Shown here in pieces: positions 1 through 15,000 of a stretch of DNA of 64,000 bases. Below the pieces are notes generated by a model that saw only the letters and a program-made list of their open reading frames with translations, did no database searches and was not told the origin of the DNA. This DNA comes from Mytilus trossulus (Eukaryota; Mollusca; Bivalvia; Mytilida; Mytilidae): NCBI RefSeq assembly GCF_036588685.1, contig NC_086376.1, positions 9,873,911 through 9,937,910 of the forward strand. The letters run 5' to 3'. How positions within the stretch are numbered: the first letter of the stretch is position 1; each line of letters begins with the position of its first letter. The position numbers and the translations under genes are program-made.

Positions 1-3000
1 TACCCCAGAAATTATTTGCCCCCTCGTTGTAGTACTACCCAATAGCTATTTATTAGAGCAGAGTGTATAATCCCTAGCCATAAAGAACTACCGGGGCAAT
101 GGGTTTGAACAAGAGAGGTGACCCCAGTGCATATCTTATCAAATTTGACTTTTTTTTCCGTGTTACGGACGAAAAATTCGGCCTTTAAGAATGCTTACCC
201 CAGAAATTCTTTACCCTCACGTTGTAGTACTGTCCAATAGCTATTCATAAGAGTAGCTGCTATAATGCCTAGCCATAAAGAACTACCGAGACAATGGGTC
301 GGAAAGTGGGCGCCCCCAATGCGTATTTTATCGAATTAAGGCTTATTTCCGTATTTCGGACGCAATTTTCGTCCTTTATGAATGCTTACCCCAGAAATTA
401 TTTGCCCCCTCGTTGTAGTACTACCCAATAGCTATTTATTAGAGCAGAGTGTATAATCCCTAGCCATAAAGAACTACCGGGGCAATGGGTTTGAACAAGA
501 GAGGTGACCCCAGTGCATATCTTATCAAATTTGACTTTTTTTTCCGTGTTACGGACGAAAAATTCGGCCTTTAAGAATGCTTACCCCAGAAATTCTTTAC
601 CCTCACGTTGTAGTACTGTCCAATAGCTATTCATAAGAGTAGCTGCTATAATGCCTAGCCATAAAGAACTACCGAGACAATGGGTCGGAAAGTGGGCGCC
701 CCCAATGCGTATTTTATCGAATTAAGGCTTATTTCCGTATTTCGGACGCAATTTTCGTCCTTTATGAATGCTTACCCCAGAAATTATTTGCCCCCTCGTT
801 GTAGTACTACCCAATAGCTATTTATTAGAGCAGAGTGTATAATCCCTAGCCATAAAGAACTACCGGGGCAATGGGTTTGAACAAGAGAGGTGACCCCAGT
901 GCATATCTTATCAAATTTGACTTTTTTTTCCGTGTTACGGACGAAAAATTCGGCCTTTAAGAATGCTTACCCCAGAAATTCTTTACCCTCACGTTGTAGT
1001 ACTGTCCAATAGCTATTCATAAGAGTAGCTGCTATAATGCCTAGCCATAAAGAACTACCGAGACAATGGGTCGGAAAGTGGGCGCCCCCAATGCGTATTT
1101 TATCGAATTAAGGCTTATTTCCGTATTTCGGACGCAATTTTCGTCCTTTATGAATGCTTACCCCAGAAATTATTTGCCCCCTCGTTGTAGTACTACCCAA
1201 TAGCTATTTATTAGAGCAGAGTGTATAATCCCTAGCCATAAAGAACTACCGGGGCAATGGGTTTGAACAAGAGAGGTGACCCCAGTGCATATCTTATCAA
1301 ATTTGACTTTTTTTTCCGTGTTACGGACGAAAAATTCGGCCTTTAAGAATGCTTACCCCAGAAATTCTTTACCCTCACGTTGTAGTACTGTCCAATAGCT
1401 ATTCATAAGAGTAGCTGCTATAATGCCTAGCCATAAAGAACTACCGAGACAATGGGTCGGAAAGTGGGCGCCCCCAATGCGTATTTTATCGAATTAAGGC
1501 TTATTTCCGTATTTCGGACGCAATTTTCGTCCTTTATGAATGCTTACCCCAGAAATTATTTGCCCCCTCGTTGTAGTACTACCCAATAGCTATTTATTAG
1601 AGCAGAGTGTATAATCCCTAGCCATAAAGAACTACCGGGGCAATGGGTTTGAACAAGAGAGGTGACCCCAGTGCATATCTTATCAAATTTGACTTTTTTT
1701 TCCGTGTTACGGACGAAAAATTCGGCCTTTAAGAATGCTTACCCCAGAAATTCTTTACCCTCACGTTGTAGTACTGTCCAATAGCTATTCATAAGAGTAG
1801 CTGCTATAATGCCTAGCCATAAAGAACTACCGAGACAATGGGTCGGAAAGTGGGCGCCCCCAATGCGTATTTTATCGAATTAAGGCTTATTTCCGTATTT
1901 CGGACGCAATTTTCGTCCTTTATGAATGCTTACCCCAGAAATTATTTGCCCCCTCGTTGTAGTACTACCCAATAGCTATTTATTAGAGCAGAGTGTATAA
2001 TCCCTAGCCATAAAGAACTACCGGGGCAATGGGTTTGAACAAGAGAGGTGACCCCAGTGCATATCTTATCAAATTTGACTTTTTTTTCCGTGTTACGGAC
2101 GAAAAATTCGGCCTTTAAGAATGCTTACCCCAGAAATTCTTTACCCTCACGTTGTAGTACTGTCCAATAGCTATTCATAAGAGTAGCTGCTATAATGCCT
2201 AGCCATAAAGAACTACCGAGACAATGGGTCGGAAAGTGGGCGCCCCCAATGCGTATTTTATCGAATTAAGGCTTATTTCCGTATTTCGGACGCAATTTTC
2301 GTCCTTTATGAATGCTTACCCCAGAAATTATTTGCCCCCTCGTTGTAGTACTACCCAATAGCTATTTATTAGAGCAGAGTGTATAATCCCTAGCCATAAA
2401 GAACTACCGGGGCAATGGGTTTGAACAAGAGAGGTGACCCCAGTGCATATCTTATCAAATTTGACTTTTTTTTCCGTGTTACGGACGAAAAATTCGGCCT
2501 TTAAGAATGCTTACCCCAGAAATTCTTTACCCTCACGTTGTAGTACTGTCCAATAGCTATTCATAAGAGTAGCTGCTATAATGCCTAGCCATAAAGAACT
2601 ACCGAGACAATGGGTCGGAAAGTGGGCGCCCCCAATGCGTATTTTATCGAATTAAGGCTTATTTCCGTATTTCGGACGCAATTTTCGTCCTTTATGAATG
2701 CTTACCCCAGAAATTATTTGCCCCCTCGTTGTAGTACTACCCAATAGCTATTTATTAGAGCAGAGTGTATAATCCCTAGCCATAAAGAACTACCGGGGCA
2801 ATGGGTTTGAACAAGAGAGGTGACCCCAGTGCATATCTTATCAAATTTGACTTTTTTTTCCGTGTTACGGACGAAAAATTCGGCCTTTAAGAATGCTTAC
2901 CCCAGAAATTCTTTACCCTCACGTTGTAGTACTGTCCAATAGCTATTCATAAGAGTAGCTGCTATAATGCCTAGCCATAAAGAACTACCGAGACAATGGG

Positions 3001-6000
3001 TCGGAAAGTGGGCGCCCCCAATGCGTATTTTATCGAATTAAGGCTTATTTCCGTATTTCGGACGCAATTTTCGTCCTTTATGAATGCTTACCCCAGAAAT
3101 TATTTGCCCCCTCGTTGTAGTACTACCCAATAGCTATTTATTAGAGCAGAGTGTATAATCCCTAGCCATAAAGAACTACCGGGGCAATGGGTTTGAACAA
3201 GAGAGGTGACCCCAGTGCATATCTTATCAAATTTGACTTTTTTTTCCGTGTTACGGACGAAAAATTCGGCCTTTAAGAATGCTTACCCCAGAAATTCTTT
3301 ACCCTCACGTTGTAGTACTGTCCAATAGCTATTCATAAGAGTAGCTGCTATAATGCCTAGCCATAAAGAACTACCGAGACAATGGGTCGGAAAGTGGGCG
3401 CCCCCAATGCGTATTTTATCGAATTAAGGCTTATTTCCGTATTTCGGACGCAATTTTCGTCCTTTATGAATGCTTACCCCAGAAATTATTTGCCCCCTCG
3501 TTGTAGTACTACCCAATAGCTATTTATTAGAGCAGAGTGTATAATCCCTAGCCATAAAGAACTACCGGGGCAATGGGTTTGAACAAGAGAGGTGACCCCA
3601 GTGCATATCTTATCAAATTTGACTTTTTTTTCCGTGTTACGGACGAAAAATTCGGCCTTTAAGAATGCTTACCCCAGAAATTCTTTACCCTCACGTTGTA
3701 GTACTGTCCAATAGCTATTCATAAGAGTAGCTGCTATAATGCCTAGCCATAAAGAACTACCGAGACAATGGGTCGGAAAGTGGGCGCCCCCAATGCGTAT
3801 TTTATCGAATTAAGGCTTATTTCCGTATTTCGGACGCAATTTTCGTCCTTTATGAATGCTTACCCCAGAAATTATTTGCCCCCTCGTTGTAGTACTACCC
3901 AATAGCTATTTATTAGAGCAGAGTGTATAATCCCTAGCCATAAAGAACTACCGGGGCAATGGGTTTGAACAAGAGAGGTGACCCCAGTGCATATCTTATC
4001 AAATTTGACTTTTTTTTCCGTGTTACGGACGAAAAATTCGGCCTTTAAGAATGCTTACCCCAGAAATTCTTTACCCTCACGTTGTAGTACTGTCCAATAG
4101 CTATTCATAAGAGTAGCTGCTATAATGCCTAGCCATAAAGAACTACCGAGACAATGGGTCGGAAAGTGGGCGCCCCCAATGCGTATTTTATCGAATTAAG
4201 GCTTATTTCCGTATTTCGGACGCAATTTTCGTCCTTTATGAATGCTTACCCCAGAAATTATTTGCCCCCTCGTTGTAGTACTACCCAATAGCTATTTATT
4301 AGAGCAGAGTGTATAATCCCTAGCCATAAAGAACTACCGGGGCAATGGGTTTGAACAAGAGAGGTGACCCCAGTGCATATCTTATCAAATTTGACTTTTT
4401 TTTCCGTGTTACGGACGAAAAATTCGGCCTTTAAGAATGCTTACCCCAGAAATTCTTTACCCTCACGTTGTAGTACTGTCCAATAGCTATTCATAAGAGT
4501 AGCTGCTATAATGCCTAGCCATAAAGAACTACCGAGACAATGGGTCGGAAAGTGGGCGCCCCCAATGCGTATTTTATCGAATTAAGGCTTATTTCCGTAT
4601 TTCGGACGCAATTTTCGTCCTTTATGAATGCTTACCCCAGAAATTATTTGCCCCCTCGTTGTAGTACTACCCAATAGCTATTTATTAGAGCAGAGTGTAT
4701 AATCCCTAGCCATAAAGAACTACCGGGGCAATGGGTTTGAACAAGAGAGGTGACCCCAGTGCATATCTTATCAAATTTGACTTTTTTTTCCGTGTTACGG
4801 ACGAAAAATTCGGCCTTTAAGAATGCTTACCCCAGAAATTCTTTACCCTCACGTTGTAGTACTGTCCAATAGCTATTCATAAGAGTAGCTGCTATAATGC
4901 CTAGCCATAAAGAACTACCGAGACAATGGGTCGGAAAGTGGGCGCCCCCAATGCGTATTTTATCGAATTAAGGCTTATTTCCGTATTTCGGACGCAATTT
5001 TCGTCCTTTATGAATGCTTACCCCAGAAATTATTTGCCCCCTCGTTGTAGTACTACCCAATAGCTATTTATTAGAGCAGAGTGTATAATCCCTAGCCATA
5101 AAGAACTACCGGGGCAATGGGTTTGAACAAGAGAGGTGACCCCAGTGCATATCTTATCAAATTTGACTTTTTTTTCCGTGTTACGGACGAAAAATTCGGC
5201 CTTTAAGAATGCTTACCCCAGAAATTCTTTACCCTCACGTTGTAGTACTGTCCAATAGCTATTCATAAGAGTAGCTGCTATAATGCCTAGCCATAAAGAA
5301 CTACCGAGACAATGGGTCGGAAAGTGGGCGCCCCCAATGCGTATTTTATCGAATTAAGGCTTATTTCCGTATTTCGGACGCAATTTTCGTCCTTTATGAA
5401 TGCTTACCCCAGAAATTATTTGCCCCCTCGTTGTAGTACTACCCAATAGCTATTTATTAGAGCAGAGTGTATAATCCCTAGCCATAAAGAACTACCGGGG
5501 CAATGGGTTTGAACAAGAGAGGTGACCCCAGTGCATATCTTATCAAATTTGACTTTTTTTTCCGTGTTACGGACGAAAAATTCGGCCTTTAAGAATGCTT
5601 ACCCCAGAAATTCTTTACCCTCACGTTGTAGTACTGTCCAATAGCTATTCATAAGAGTAGCTGCTATAATGCCTAGCCATAAAGAACTACCGAGACAATG
5701 GGTCGGAAAGTGGGCGCCCCCAATGCGTATTTTATCGAATTAAGGCTTATTTCCGTATTTCGGACGCAATTTTCGTCCTTTATGAATGCTTACCCCAGAA
5801 ATTATTTGCCCCCTCGTTGTAGTACTACCCAATAGCTATTTATTAGAGCAGAGTGTATAATCCCTAGCCATAAAGAACTACCGGGGCAATGGGTTTGAAC
5901 AAGAGAGGTGACCCCAGTGCATATCTTATCAAATTTGACTTTTTTTTCCGTGTTACGGACGAAAAATTCGGCCTTTAAGAATGCTTACCCCAGAAATTCT

Positions 6001-9000
6001 TTACCCTCACGTTGTAGTACTGTCCAATAGCTATTCATAAGAGTAGCTGCTATAATGCCTAGCCATAAAGAACTACCGAGACAATGGGTCGGAAAGTGGG
6101 CGCCCCCAATGCGTATTTTATCGAATTAAGGCTTATTTCCGTATTTCGGACGCAATTTTCGTCCTTTATGAATGCTTACCCCAGAAATTATTTGCCCCCT
6201 CGTTGTAGTACTACCCAATAGCTATTTATTAGAGCAGAGTGTATAATCCCTAGCCATAAAGAACTACCGGGGCAATGGGTTTGAACAAGAGAGGTGACCC
6301 CAGTGCATATCTTATCAAATTTGACTTTTTTTTCCGTGTTACGGACGAAAAATTCGGCCTTTAAGAATGCTTACCCCAGAAATTCTTTACCCTCACGTTG
6401 TAGTACTGTCCAATAGCTATTCATAAGAGTAGCTGCTATAATGCCTAGCCATAAAGAACTACCGAGACAATGGGTCGGAAAGTGGGCGCCCCCAATGCGT
6501 ATTTTATCGAATTAAGGCTTATTTCCGTATTTCGGACGCAATTTTCGTCCTTTATGAATGCTTACCCCAGAAATTATTTGCCCCCTCGTTGTAGTACTAC
6601 CCAATAGCTATTTATTAGAGCAGAGTGTATAATCCCTAGCCATAAAGAACTACCGGGGCAATGGGTTTGAACAAGAGAGGTGACCCCAGTGCATATCTTA
6701 TCAAATTTGACTTTTTTTTCCGTGTTACGGACGAAAAATTCGGCCTTTAAGAATGCTTACCCCAGAAATTCTTTACCCTCACGTTGTAGTACTGTCCAAT
6801 AGCTATTCATAAGAGTAGCTGCTATAATGCCTAGCCATAAAGAACTACCGAGACAATGGGTCGGAAAGTGGGCGCCCCCAATGCGTATTTTATCGAATTA
6901 AGGCTTATTTCCGTATTTCGGACGCAATTTTCGTCCTTTATGAATGCTTACCCCAGAAATTATTTGCCCCCTCGTTGTAGTACTACCCAATAGCTATTTA
7001 TTAGAGCAGAGTGTATAATCCCTAGCCATAAAGAACTACCGGGGCAATGGGTTTGAACAAGAGAGGTGACCCCAGTGCATATCTTATCAAATTTGACTTT
7101 TTTTTCCGTGTTACGGACGAAAAATTCGGCCTTTAAGAATGCTTACCCCAGAAATTCTTTACCCTCACGTTGTAGTACTGTCCAATAGCTATTCATAAGA
7201 GTAGCTGCTATAATGCCTAGCCATAAAGAACTACCGAGACAATGGGTCGGAAAGTGGGCGCCCCCAATGCGTATTTTATCGAATTAAGGCTTATTTCCGT
7301 ATTTCGGACGCAATTTTCGTCCTTTATGAATGCTTACCCCAGAAATTATTTGCCCCCTCGTTGTAGTACTACCCAATAGCTATTTATTAGAGCAGAGTGT
7401 ATAATCCCTAGCCATAAAGAACTACCGGGGCAATGGGTTTGAACAAGAGAGGTGACCCCAGTGCATATCTTATCAAATTTGACTTTTTTTTCCGTGTTAC
7501 GGACGAAAAATTCGGCCTTTAAGAATGCTTACCCCAGAAATTCTTTACCCTCACGTTGTAGTACTGTCCAATAGCTATTCATAAGAGTAGCTGCTATAAT
7601 GCCTAGCCATAAAGAACTACCGAGACAATGGGTCGGAAAGTGGGCGCCCCCAATGCGTATTTTATCGAATTAAGGCTTATTTCCGTATTTCGGACGCAAT
7701 TTTCGTCCTTTATGAATGCTTACCCCAGAAATTATTTGCCCCCTCGTTGTAGTACTACCCAATAGCTATTTATTAGAGCAGAGTGTATAATCCCTAGCCA
7801 TAAAGAACTACCGGGGCAATGGGTTTGAACAAGAGAGGTGACCCCAGTGCATATCTTATCAAATTTGACTTTTTTTTCCGTGTTACGGACGAAAAATTCG
7901 GCCTTTAAGAATGCTTACCCCAGAAATTCTTTACCCTCACGTTGTAGTACTGTCCAATAGCTATTCATAAGAGTAGCTGCTATAATGCCTAGCCATAAAG
8001 AACTACCGAGACAATGGGTCGGAAAGTGGGCGCCCCCAATGCGTATTTTATCGAATTAAGGCTTATTTCCGTATTTCGGACGCAATTTTCGTCCTTTATG
8101 AATGCTTACCCCAGAAATTATTTGCCCCCTCGTTGTAGTACTACCCAATAGCTATTTATTAGAGCAGAGTGTATAATCCCTAGCCATAAAGAACTACCGG
8201 GGCAATGGGTTTGAACAAGAGAGGTGACCCCAGTGCATATCTTATCAAATTTGACTTTTTTTTCCGTGTTACGGACGAAAAATTCGGCCTTTAAGAATGC
8301 TTACCCCAGAAATTCTTTACCCTCACGTTGTAGTACTGTCCAATAGCTATTCATAAGAGTAGCTGCTATAATGCCTAGCCATAAAGAACTACCGAGACAA
8401 TGGGTCGGAAAGTGGGCGCCCCCAATGCGTATTTTATCGAATTAAGGCTTATTTCCGTATTTCGGACGCAATTTTCGTCCTTTATGAATGCTTACCCCAG
8501 AAATTATTTGCCCCCTCGTTGTAGTACTACCCAATAGCTATTTATTAGAGCAGAGTGTATAATCCCTAGCCATAAAGAACTACCGGGGCAATGGGTTTGA
8601 ACAAGAGAGGTGACCCCAGTGCATATCTTATCAAATTTGACTTTTTTTTCCGTGTTACGGACGAAAAATTCGGCCTTTAAGAATGCTTACCCCAGAAATT
8701 CTTTACCCTCACGTTGTAGTACTGTCCAATAGCTATTCATAAGAGTAGCTGCTATAATGCCTAGCCATAAAGAACTACCGAGACAATGGGTCGGAAAGTG
8801 GGCGCCCCCAATGCGTATTTTATCGAATTAAGGCTTATTTCCGTATTTCGGACGCAATTTTCGTCCTTTATGAATGCTTACCCCAGAAATTATTTGCCCC
8901 CTCGTTGTAGTACTACCCAATAGCTATTTATTAGAGCAGAGTGTATAATCCCTAGCCATAAAGAACTACCGGGGCAATGGGTTTGAACAAGAGAGGTGAC

Positions 9001-12000
9001 CCCAGTGCATATCTTATCAAATTTGACTTTTTTTTCCGTGTTACGGACGAAAAATTCGGCCTTTAAGAATGCTTACCCCAGAAATTCTTTACCCTCACGT
9101 TGTAGTACTGTCCAATAGCTATTCATAAGAGTAGCTGCTATAATGCCTAGCCATAAAGAACTACCGAGACAATGGGTCGGAAAGTGGGCGCCCCCAATGC
9201 GTATTTTATCGAATTAAGGCTTATTTCCGTATTTCGGACGCAATTTTCGTCCTTTATGAATGCTTACCCCAGAAATTATTTGCCCCCTCGTTGTAGTACT
9301 ACCCAATAGCTATTTATTAGAGCAGAGTGTATAATCCCTAGCCATAAAGAACTACCGGGGCAATGGGTTTGAACAAGAGAGGTGACCCCAGTGCATATCT
9401 TATCAAATTTGACTTTTTTTTCCGTGTTACGGACGAAAAATTCGGCCTTTAAGAATGCTTACCCCAGAAATTCTTTACCCTCACGTTGTAGTACTGTCCA
9501 ATAGCTATTCATAAGAGTAGCTGCTATAATGCCTAGCCATAAAGAACTACCGAGACAATGGGTCGGAAAGTGGGCGCCCCCAATGCGTATTTTATCGAAT
9601 TAAGGCTTATTTCCGTATTTCGGACGCAATTTTCGTCCTTTATGAATGCTTACCCCAGAAATTATTTGCCCCCTCGTTGTAGTACTACCCAATAGCTATT
9701 TATTAGAGCAGAGTGTATAATCCCTAGCCATAAAGAACTACCGGGGCAATGGGTTTGAACAAGAGAGGTGACCCCAGTGCATATCTTATCAAATTTGACT
9801 TTTTTTTCCGTGTTACGGACGAAAAATTCGGCCTTTAAGAATGCTTACCCCAGAAATTCTTTACCCTCACGTTGTAGTACTGTCCAATAGCTATTCATAA
9901 GAGTAGCTGCTATAATGCCTAGCCATAAAGAACTACCGAGACAATGGGTCGGAAAGTGGGCGCCCCCAATGCGTATTTTATCGAATTAAGGCTTATTTCC
10001 GTATTTCGGACGCAATTTTCGTCCTTTATGAATGCTTACCCCAGAAATTATTTGCCCCCTCGTTGTAGTACTACCCAATAGCTATTTATTAGAGCAGAGT
10101 GTATAATCCCTAGCCATAAAGAACTACCGGGGCAATGGGTTTGAACAAGAGAGGTGACCCCAGTGCATATCTTATCAAATTTGACTTTTTTTTCCGTGTT
10201 ACGGACGAAAAATTCGGCCTTTAAGAATGCTTACCCCAGAAATTCTTTACCCTCACGTTGTAGTACTGTCCAATAGCTATTCATAAGAGTAGCTGCTATA
10301 ATGCCTAGCCATAAAGAACTACCGAGACAATGGGTCGGAAAGTGGGCGCCCCCAATGCGTATTTTATCGAATTAAGGCTTATTTCCGTATTTCGGACGCA
10401 ATTTTCGTCCTTTATGAATGCTTACCCCAGAAATTATTTGCCCCCTCGTTGTAGTACTACCCAATAGCTATTTATTAGAGCAGAGTGTATAATCCCTAGC
10501 CATAAAGAACTACCGGGGCAATGGGTTTGAACAAGAGAGGTGACCCCAGTGCATATCTTATCAAATTTGACTTTTTTTTCCGTGTTACGGACGAAAAATT
10601 CGGCCTTTAAGAATGCTTACCCCAGAAATTCTTTACCCTCACGTTGTAGTACTGTCCAATAGCTATTCATAAGAGTAGCTGCTATAATGCCTAGCCATAA
10701 AGAACTACCGAGACGATGGGTCGGAAAGTGGGCGCCCCCAATGCGTATTTTATCGAATTAAGGCTTATTTCCGTATTTCGGACGCAATTTTCGTCCTTTA
10801 TGAATGCTTACCCCAGAAATTATTTGCCCCCTCGTTGTAGTACTACCCAATAGCTATTTATTAGAGCAGAGTGTATAATCCCTAGCCATAAAGAACTACC
10901 GGGGCAATGGGTTTGAACAAGAGAGGTGACCCCAGTGCATATCTTATCAAATTTGACTTTTTTTTCCGTGTTACGGACGAAAAATTCGGCCTTTAAGAAT
11001 GCTTACCCCAGAAATTCTTTACCCTCACGTTGTAGTACTGTCCAATAGCTATTCATAAGAGTAGCTGCTATAATGCCTAGCCATAAAGAACTACCGAGAC
11101 AATGGGTCGGAAAGTGGGCGCCCCCAATGCGTATTTTATCGAATTAAGGCTTATTTCCGTATTTCGGACGCAATTTTCGTCCTTTATGAATGCTTACCCC
11201 AGAAATTATTTGCCCCCTCGTTGTAGTACTACCCAATAGCTATTTATTAGAGCAGAGTGTATAATCCCTAGCCATAAAGAACTACCGGGGCAATGGGTTT
11301 GAACAAGAGAGGTGACCCCAGTGCATATCTTATCAAATTTGACTTTTTTTTCCGTGTTACGGACGAAAAATTCGGCCTTTAAGAATGCTTACCCCAGAAA
11401 TTCTTTACCCTCACGTTGTAGTACTGTCCAATAGCTATTCATAAGAGTAGCTGCTATAATGCCTAGCCATAAAGAACTACCGAGACAATGGGTCGGAAAG
11501 TGGGCGCCCCCAATGCGTATTTTATCGAATTAAGGCTTATTTCCGTATTTCGGACGCAATTTTCGTCCTTTATGAATGCTTACCCCAGAAATTATTTGCC
11601 CCCTCGTTGTAGTACTACCCAATAGCTATTTATTAGAGCAGAGTGTATAATCCCTAGCCATAAAGAACTACCGGGGCAATGGGTTTGAACAAGAGAGGTG
11701 ACCCCAGTGCATATCTTATCAAATTTGACTTTTTTTTCCGTGTTACGGACGAAAAATTCGGCCTTTAAGAATGCTTACCCCAGAAATTCTTTACCCTCAC
11801 GTTGTAGTACTGTCCAATAGCTATTCATAAGAGTAGCTGCTATAATGCCTAGCCATAAAGAACTACCGAGACAATGGGTCGGAAAGTGGGCGCCCCCAAT
11901 GCGTATTTTATCGAATTAAGGCTTATTTCCGTATTTCGGACGCAATTTTCGTCCTTTATGAATGCTTACCCCAGAAATTATTTGCCCCCTCGTTGTAGTA

Positions 12001-15000
12001 CTACCCAATAGCTATTTATTAGAGCAGAGTGTATAATCCCTAGCCATAAAGAACTACCGGGGCAATGGGTTTGAACAAGAGAGGTGACCCCAGTGCATAT
12101 CTTATCAAATTTGACTTTTTTTTCCGTGTTACGGACGAAAAATTCGGCCTTTAAGAATGCTTACCCCAGAAATTCTTTACCCTCACGTTGTAGTACTGTC
12201 CAATAGCTATTCATAAGAGTAGCTGCTATAATGCCTAGCCATAAAGAACTACCGAGACAATGGGTCGGAAAGTGGGCGCCCCCAATGCGTATTTTATCGA
12301 ATTAAGGCTTATTTCCGTATTTCGGACGCAATTTTCGTCCTTTATGAATGCTTACCCCAGAAATTATTTGCCCCCTCGTTGTAGTACTACCCAATAGCTA
12401 TTTATTAGAGCAGAGTGTATAATCCCTAGCCATAAAGAACTACCGGGGCAATGGGTTTGAACAAGAGAGGTGACCCCAGTGCATATCTTATCAAATTTGA
12501 CTTTTTTTTCCGTGTTACGGACGAAAAATTCGGCCTTTAAGAATGCTTACCCCAGAAATTCTTTACCCTCACGTTGTAGTACTGTCCAATAGCTATTCAT
12601 AAGAGTAGCTGCTATAATGCCTAGCCATAAAGAACTACCGAGACAATGGGTCGGAAAGTGGGCGCCCCCAATGCGTATTTTATCGAATTAAGGCTTATTT
12701 CCGTATTTCGGACGCAATTTTCGTCCTTTATGAATGCTTACCCCAGAAATTATTTGCCCCCTCGTTGTAGTACTACCCAATAGCTATTTATTAGAGCAGA
12801 GTGTATAATCCCTAGCCATAAAGAACTACCGGGGCAATGGGTTTGAACAAGAGAGGTGACCCCAGTGCATATCTTATCAAATTTGACTTTTTTTTCCGTG
12901 TTACGGACGAAAAATTCGGCCTTTAAGAATGCTTACCCCAGAAATTCTTTACCCTCACGTTGTAGTACTGTCCAATAGCTATTCATAAGAGTAGCTGCTA
13001 TAATGCCTAGCCATAAAGAACTACCGAGACAATGGGTCGGAAAGTGGGCGCCCCCAATGCGTATTTTATCGAATTAAGGCTTATTTCCGTATTTCGGACG
13101 CAATTTTCGTCCTTTATGAATGCTTACCCCAGAAATTATTTGCCCCCTCGTTGTAGTACTACCCAATAGCTATTTATTAGAGCAGAGTGTATAATCCCTA
13201 GCCATAAAGAACTACCGGGGCAATGGGTTTGAACAAGAGAGGTGACCCCAGTGCATATCTTATCAAATTTGACTTTTTTTTCCGTGTTACGGACGAAAAA
13301 TTCGGCCTTTAAGAATGCTTACCCCAGAAATTCTTTACCCTCACGTTGTAGTACTGTCCAATAGCTATTCATAAGAGTAGCTGCTATAATGCCTAGCCAT
13401 AAAGAACTACCGAGACAATGGGTCGGAAAGTGGGCGCCCCCAATGCGTATTTTATCGAATTAAGGCTTATTTCCGTATTTCGGACGCAATTTTCGTCCTT
13501 TATGAATGCTTACCCCAGAAATTATTTGCCCCCTCGTTGTAGTACTACCCAATAGCTATTTATTAGAGCAGAGTGTATAATCCCTAGCCATAAAGAACTA
13601 CCGGGGCAATGGGTTTGAACAAGAGAGGTGACCCCAGTGCATATCTTATCAAATTTGACTTTTTTTTCCGTGTTACGGACGAAAAATTCGGCCTTTAAGA
13701 ATGCTTACCCCAGAAATTCTTTACCCTCACGTTGTAGTACTGTCCAATAGCTATTCATAAGAGTAGCTGCTATAATGCCTAGCCATAAAGAACTACCGAG
13801 ACAATGGGTCGGAAAGTGGGCGCCCCCAATGCGTATTTTATCGAATTAAGGCTTATTTCCGTATTTCGGACGCAATTTTCGTCCTTTATGAATGCTTACC
13901 CCAGAAATTATTTGCCCCCTCGTTGTAGTACTACCCAATAGCTATTTATTAGAGCAGAGTGTATAATCCCTAGCCATAAAGAACTACCGGGGCAATGGGT
14001 TTGAACAAGAGAGGTGACCCCAGTGCATATCTTATCAAATTTGACTTTTTTTTCCGTGTTACGGACGAAAAATTCGGCCTTTAAGAATGCTTACCCCAGA
14101 AATTCTTTACCCTCACGTTGTAGTACTGTCCAATAGCTATTCATAAGAGTAGCTGCTATAATGCCTAGCCATAAAGAACTACCGAGACAATGGGTCGGAA
14201 AGTGGGCGCCCCCAATGCGTATTTTATCGAATTAAGGCTTATTTCCGTATTTCGGACGCAATTTTCGTCCTTTATGAATGCTTACCCCAGAAATTATTTG
14301 CCCCCTCGTTGTAGTACTACCCAATAGCTATTTATTAGAGCAGAGTGTATAATCCCTAGCCATAAAGAACTACCGGGGCAATGGGTTTGAACAAGAGAGG
14401 TGACCCCAGTGCATATCTTATCAAATTTGACTTTTTTTTCCGTGTTACGGACGAAAAATTCGGCCTTTAAGAATGCTTACCCCAGAAATTCTTTACCCTC
14501 ACGTTGTAGTACTGTCCAATAGCTATTCATAAGAGTAGCTGCTATAATGCCTAGCCATAAAGAACTACCGAGACAATGGGTCGGAAAGTGGGCGCCCCCA
14601 ATGCGTATTTTATCGAATTAAGGCTTATTTCCGTATTTCGGACGCAATTTTCGTCCTTTATGAATGCTTACCCCAGAAATTATTTGCCCCCTCGTTGTAG
14701 TACTACCCAATAGCTATTTATTAGAGCAGAGTGTATAATCCCTAGCCATAAAGAACTACCGGGGCAATGGGTTTGAACAAGAGAGGTGACCCCAGTGCAT
14801 ATCTTATCAAATTTGACTTTTTTTTCCGTGTTACGGACGAAAAATTCGGCCTTTAAGAATGCTTACCCCAGAAATTCTTTACCCTCACGTTGTAGTACTG
14901 TCCAATAGCTATTCATAAGAGTAGCTGCTATAATGCCTAGCCATAAAGAACTACCGAGACAATGGGTCGGAAAGTGGGCGCCCCCAATGCGTATTTTATC

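Noticed and set aside
1-386. CENP-B box or tRNA-type B box in the satellite
   Set aside because: ttcggacgcaattttcg does not fit the CENP-B consensus at the central A and CGGG; gggtttgaac resembles a B box but no A box or tRNA fold accompanies it.
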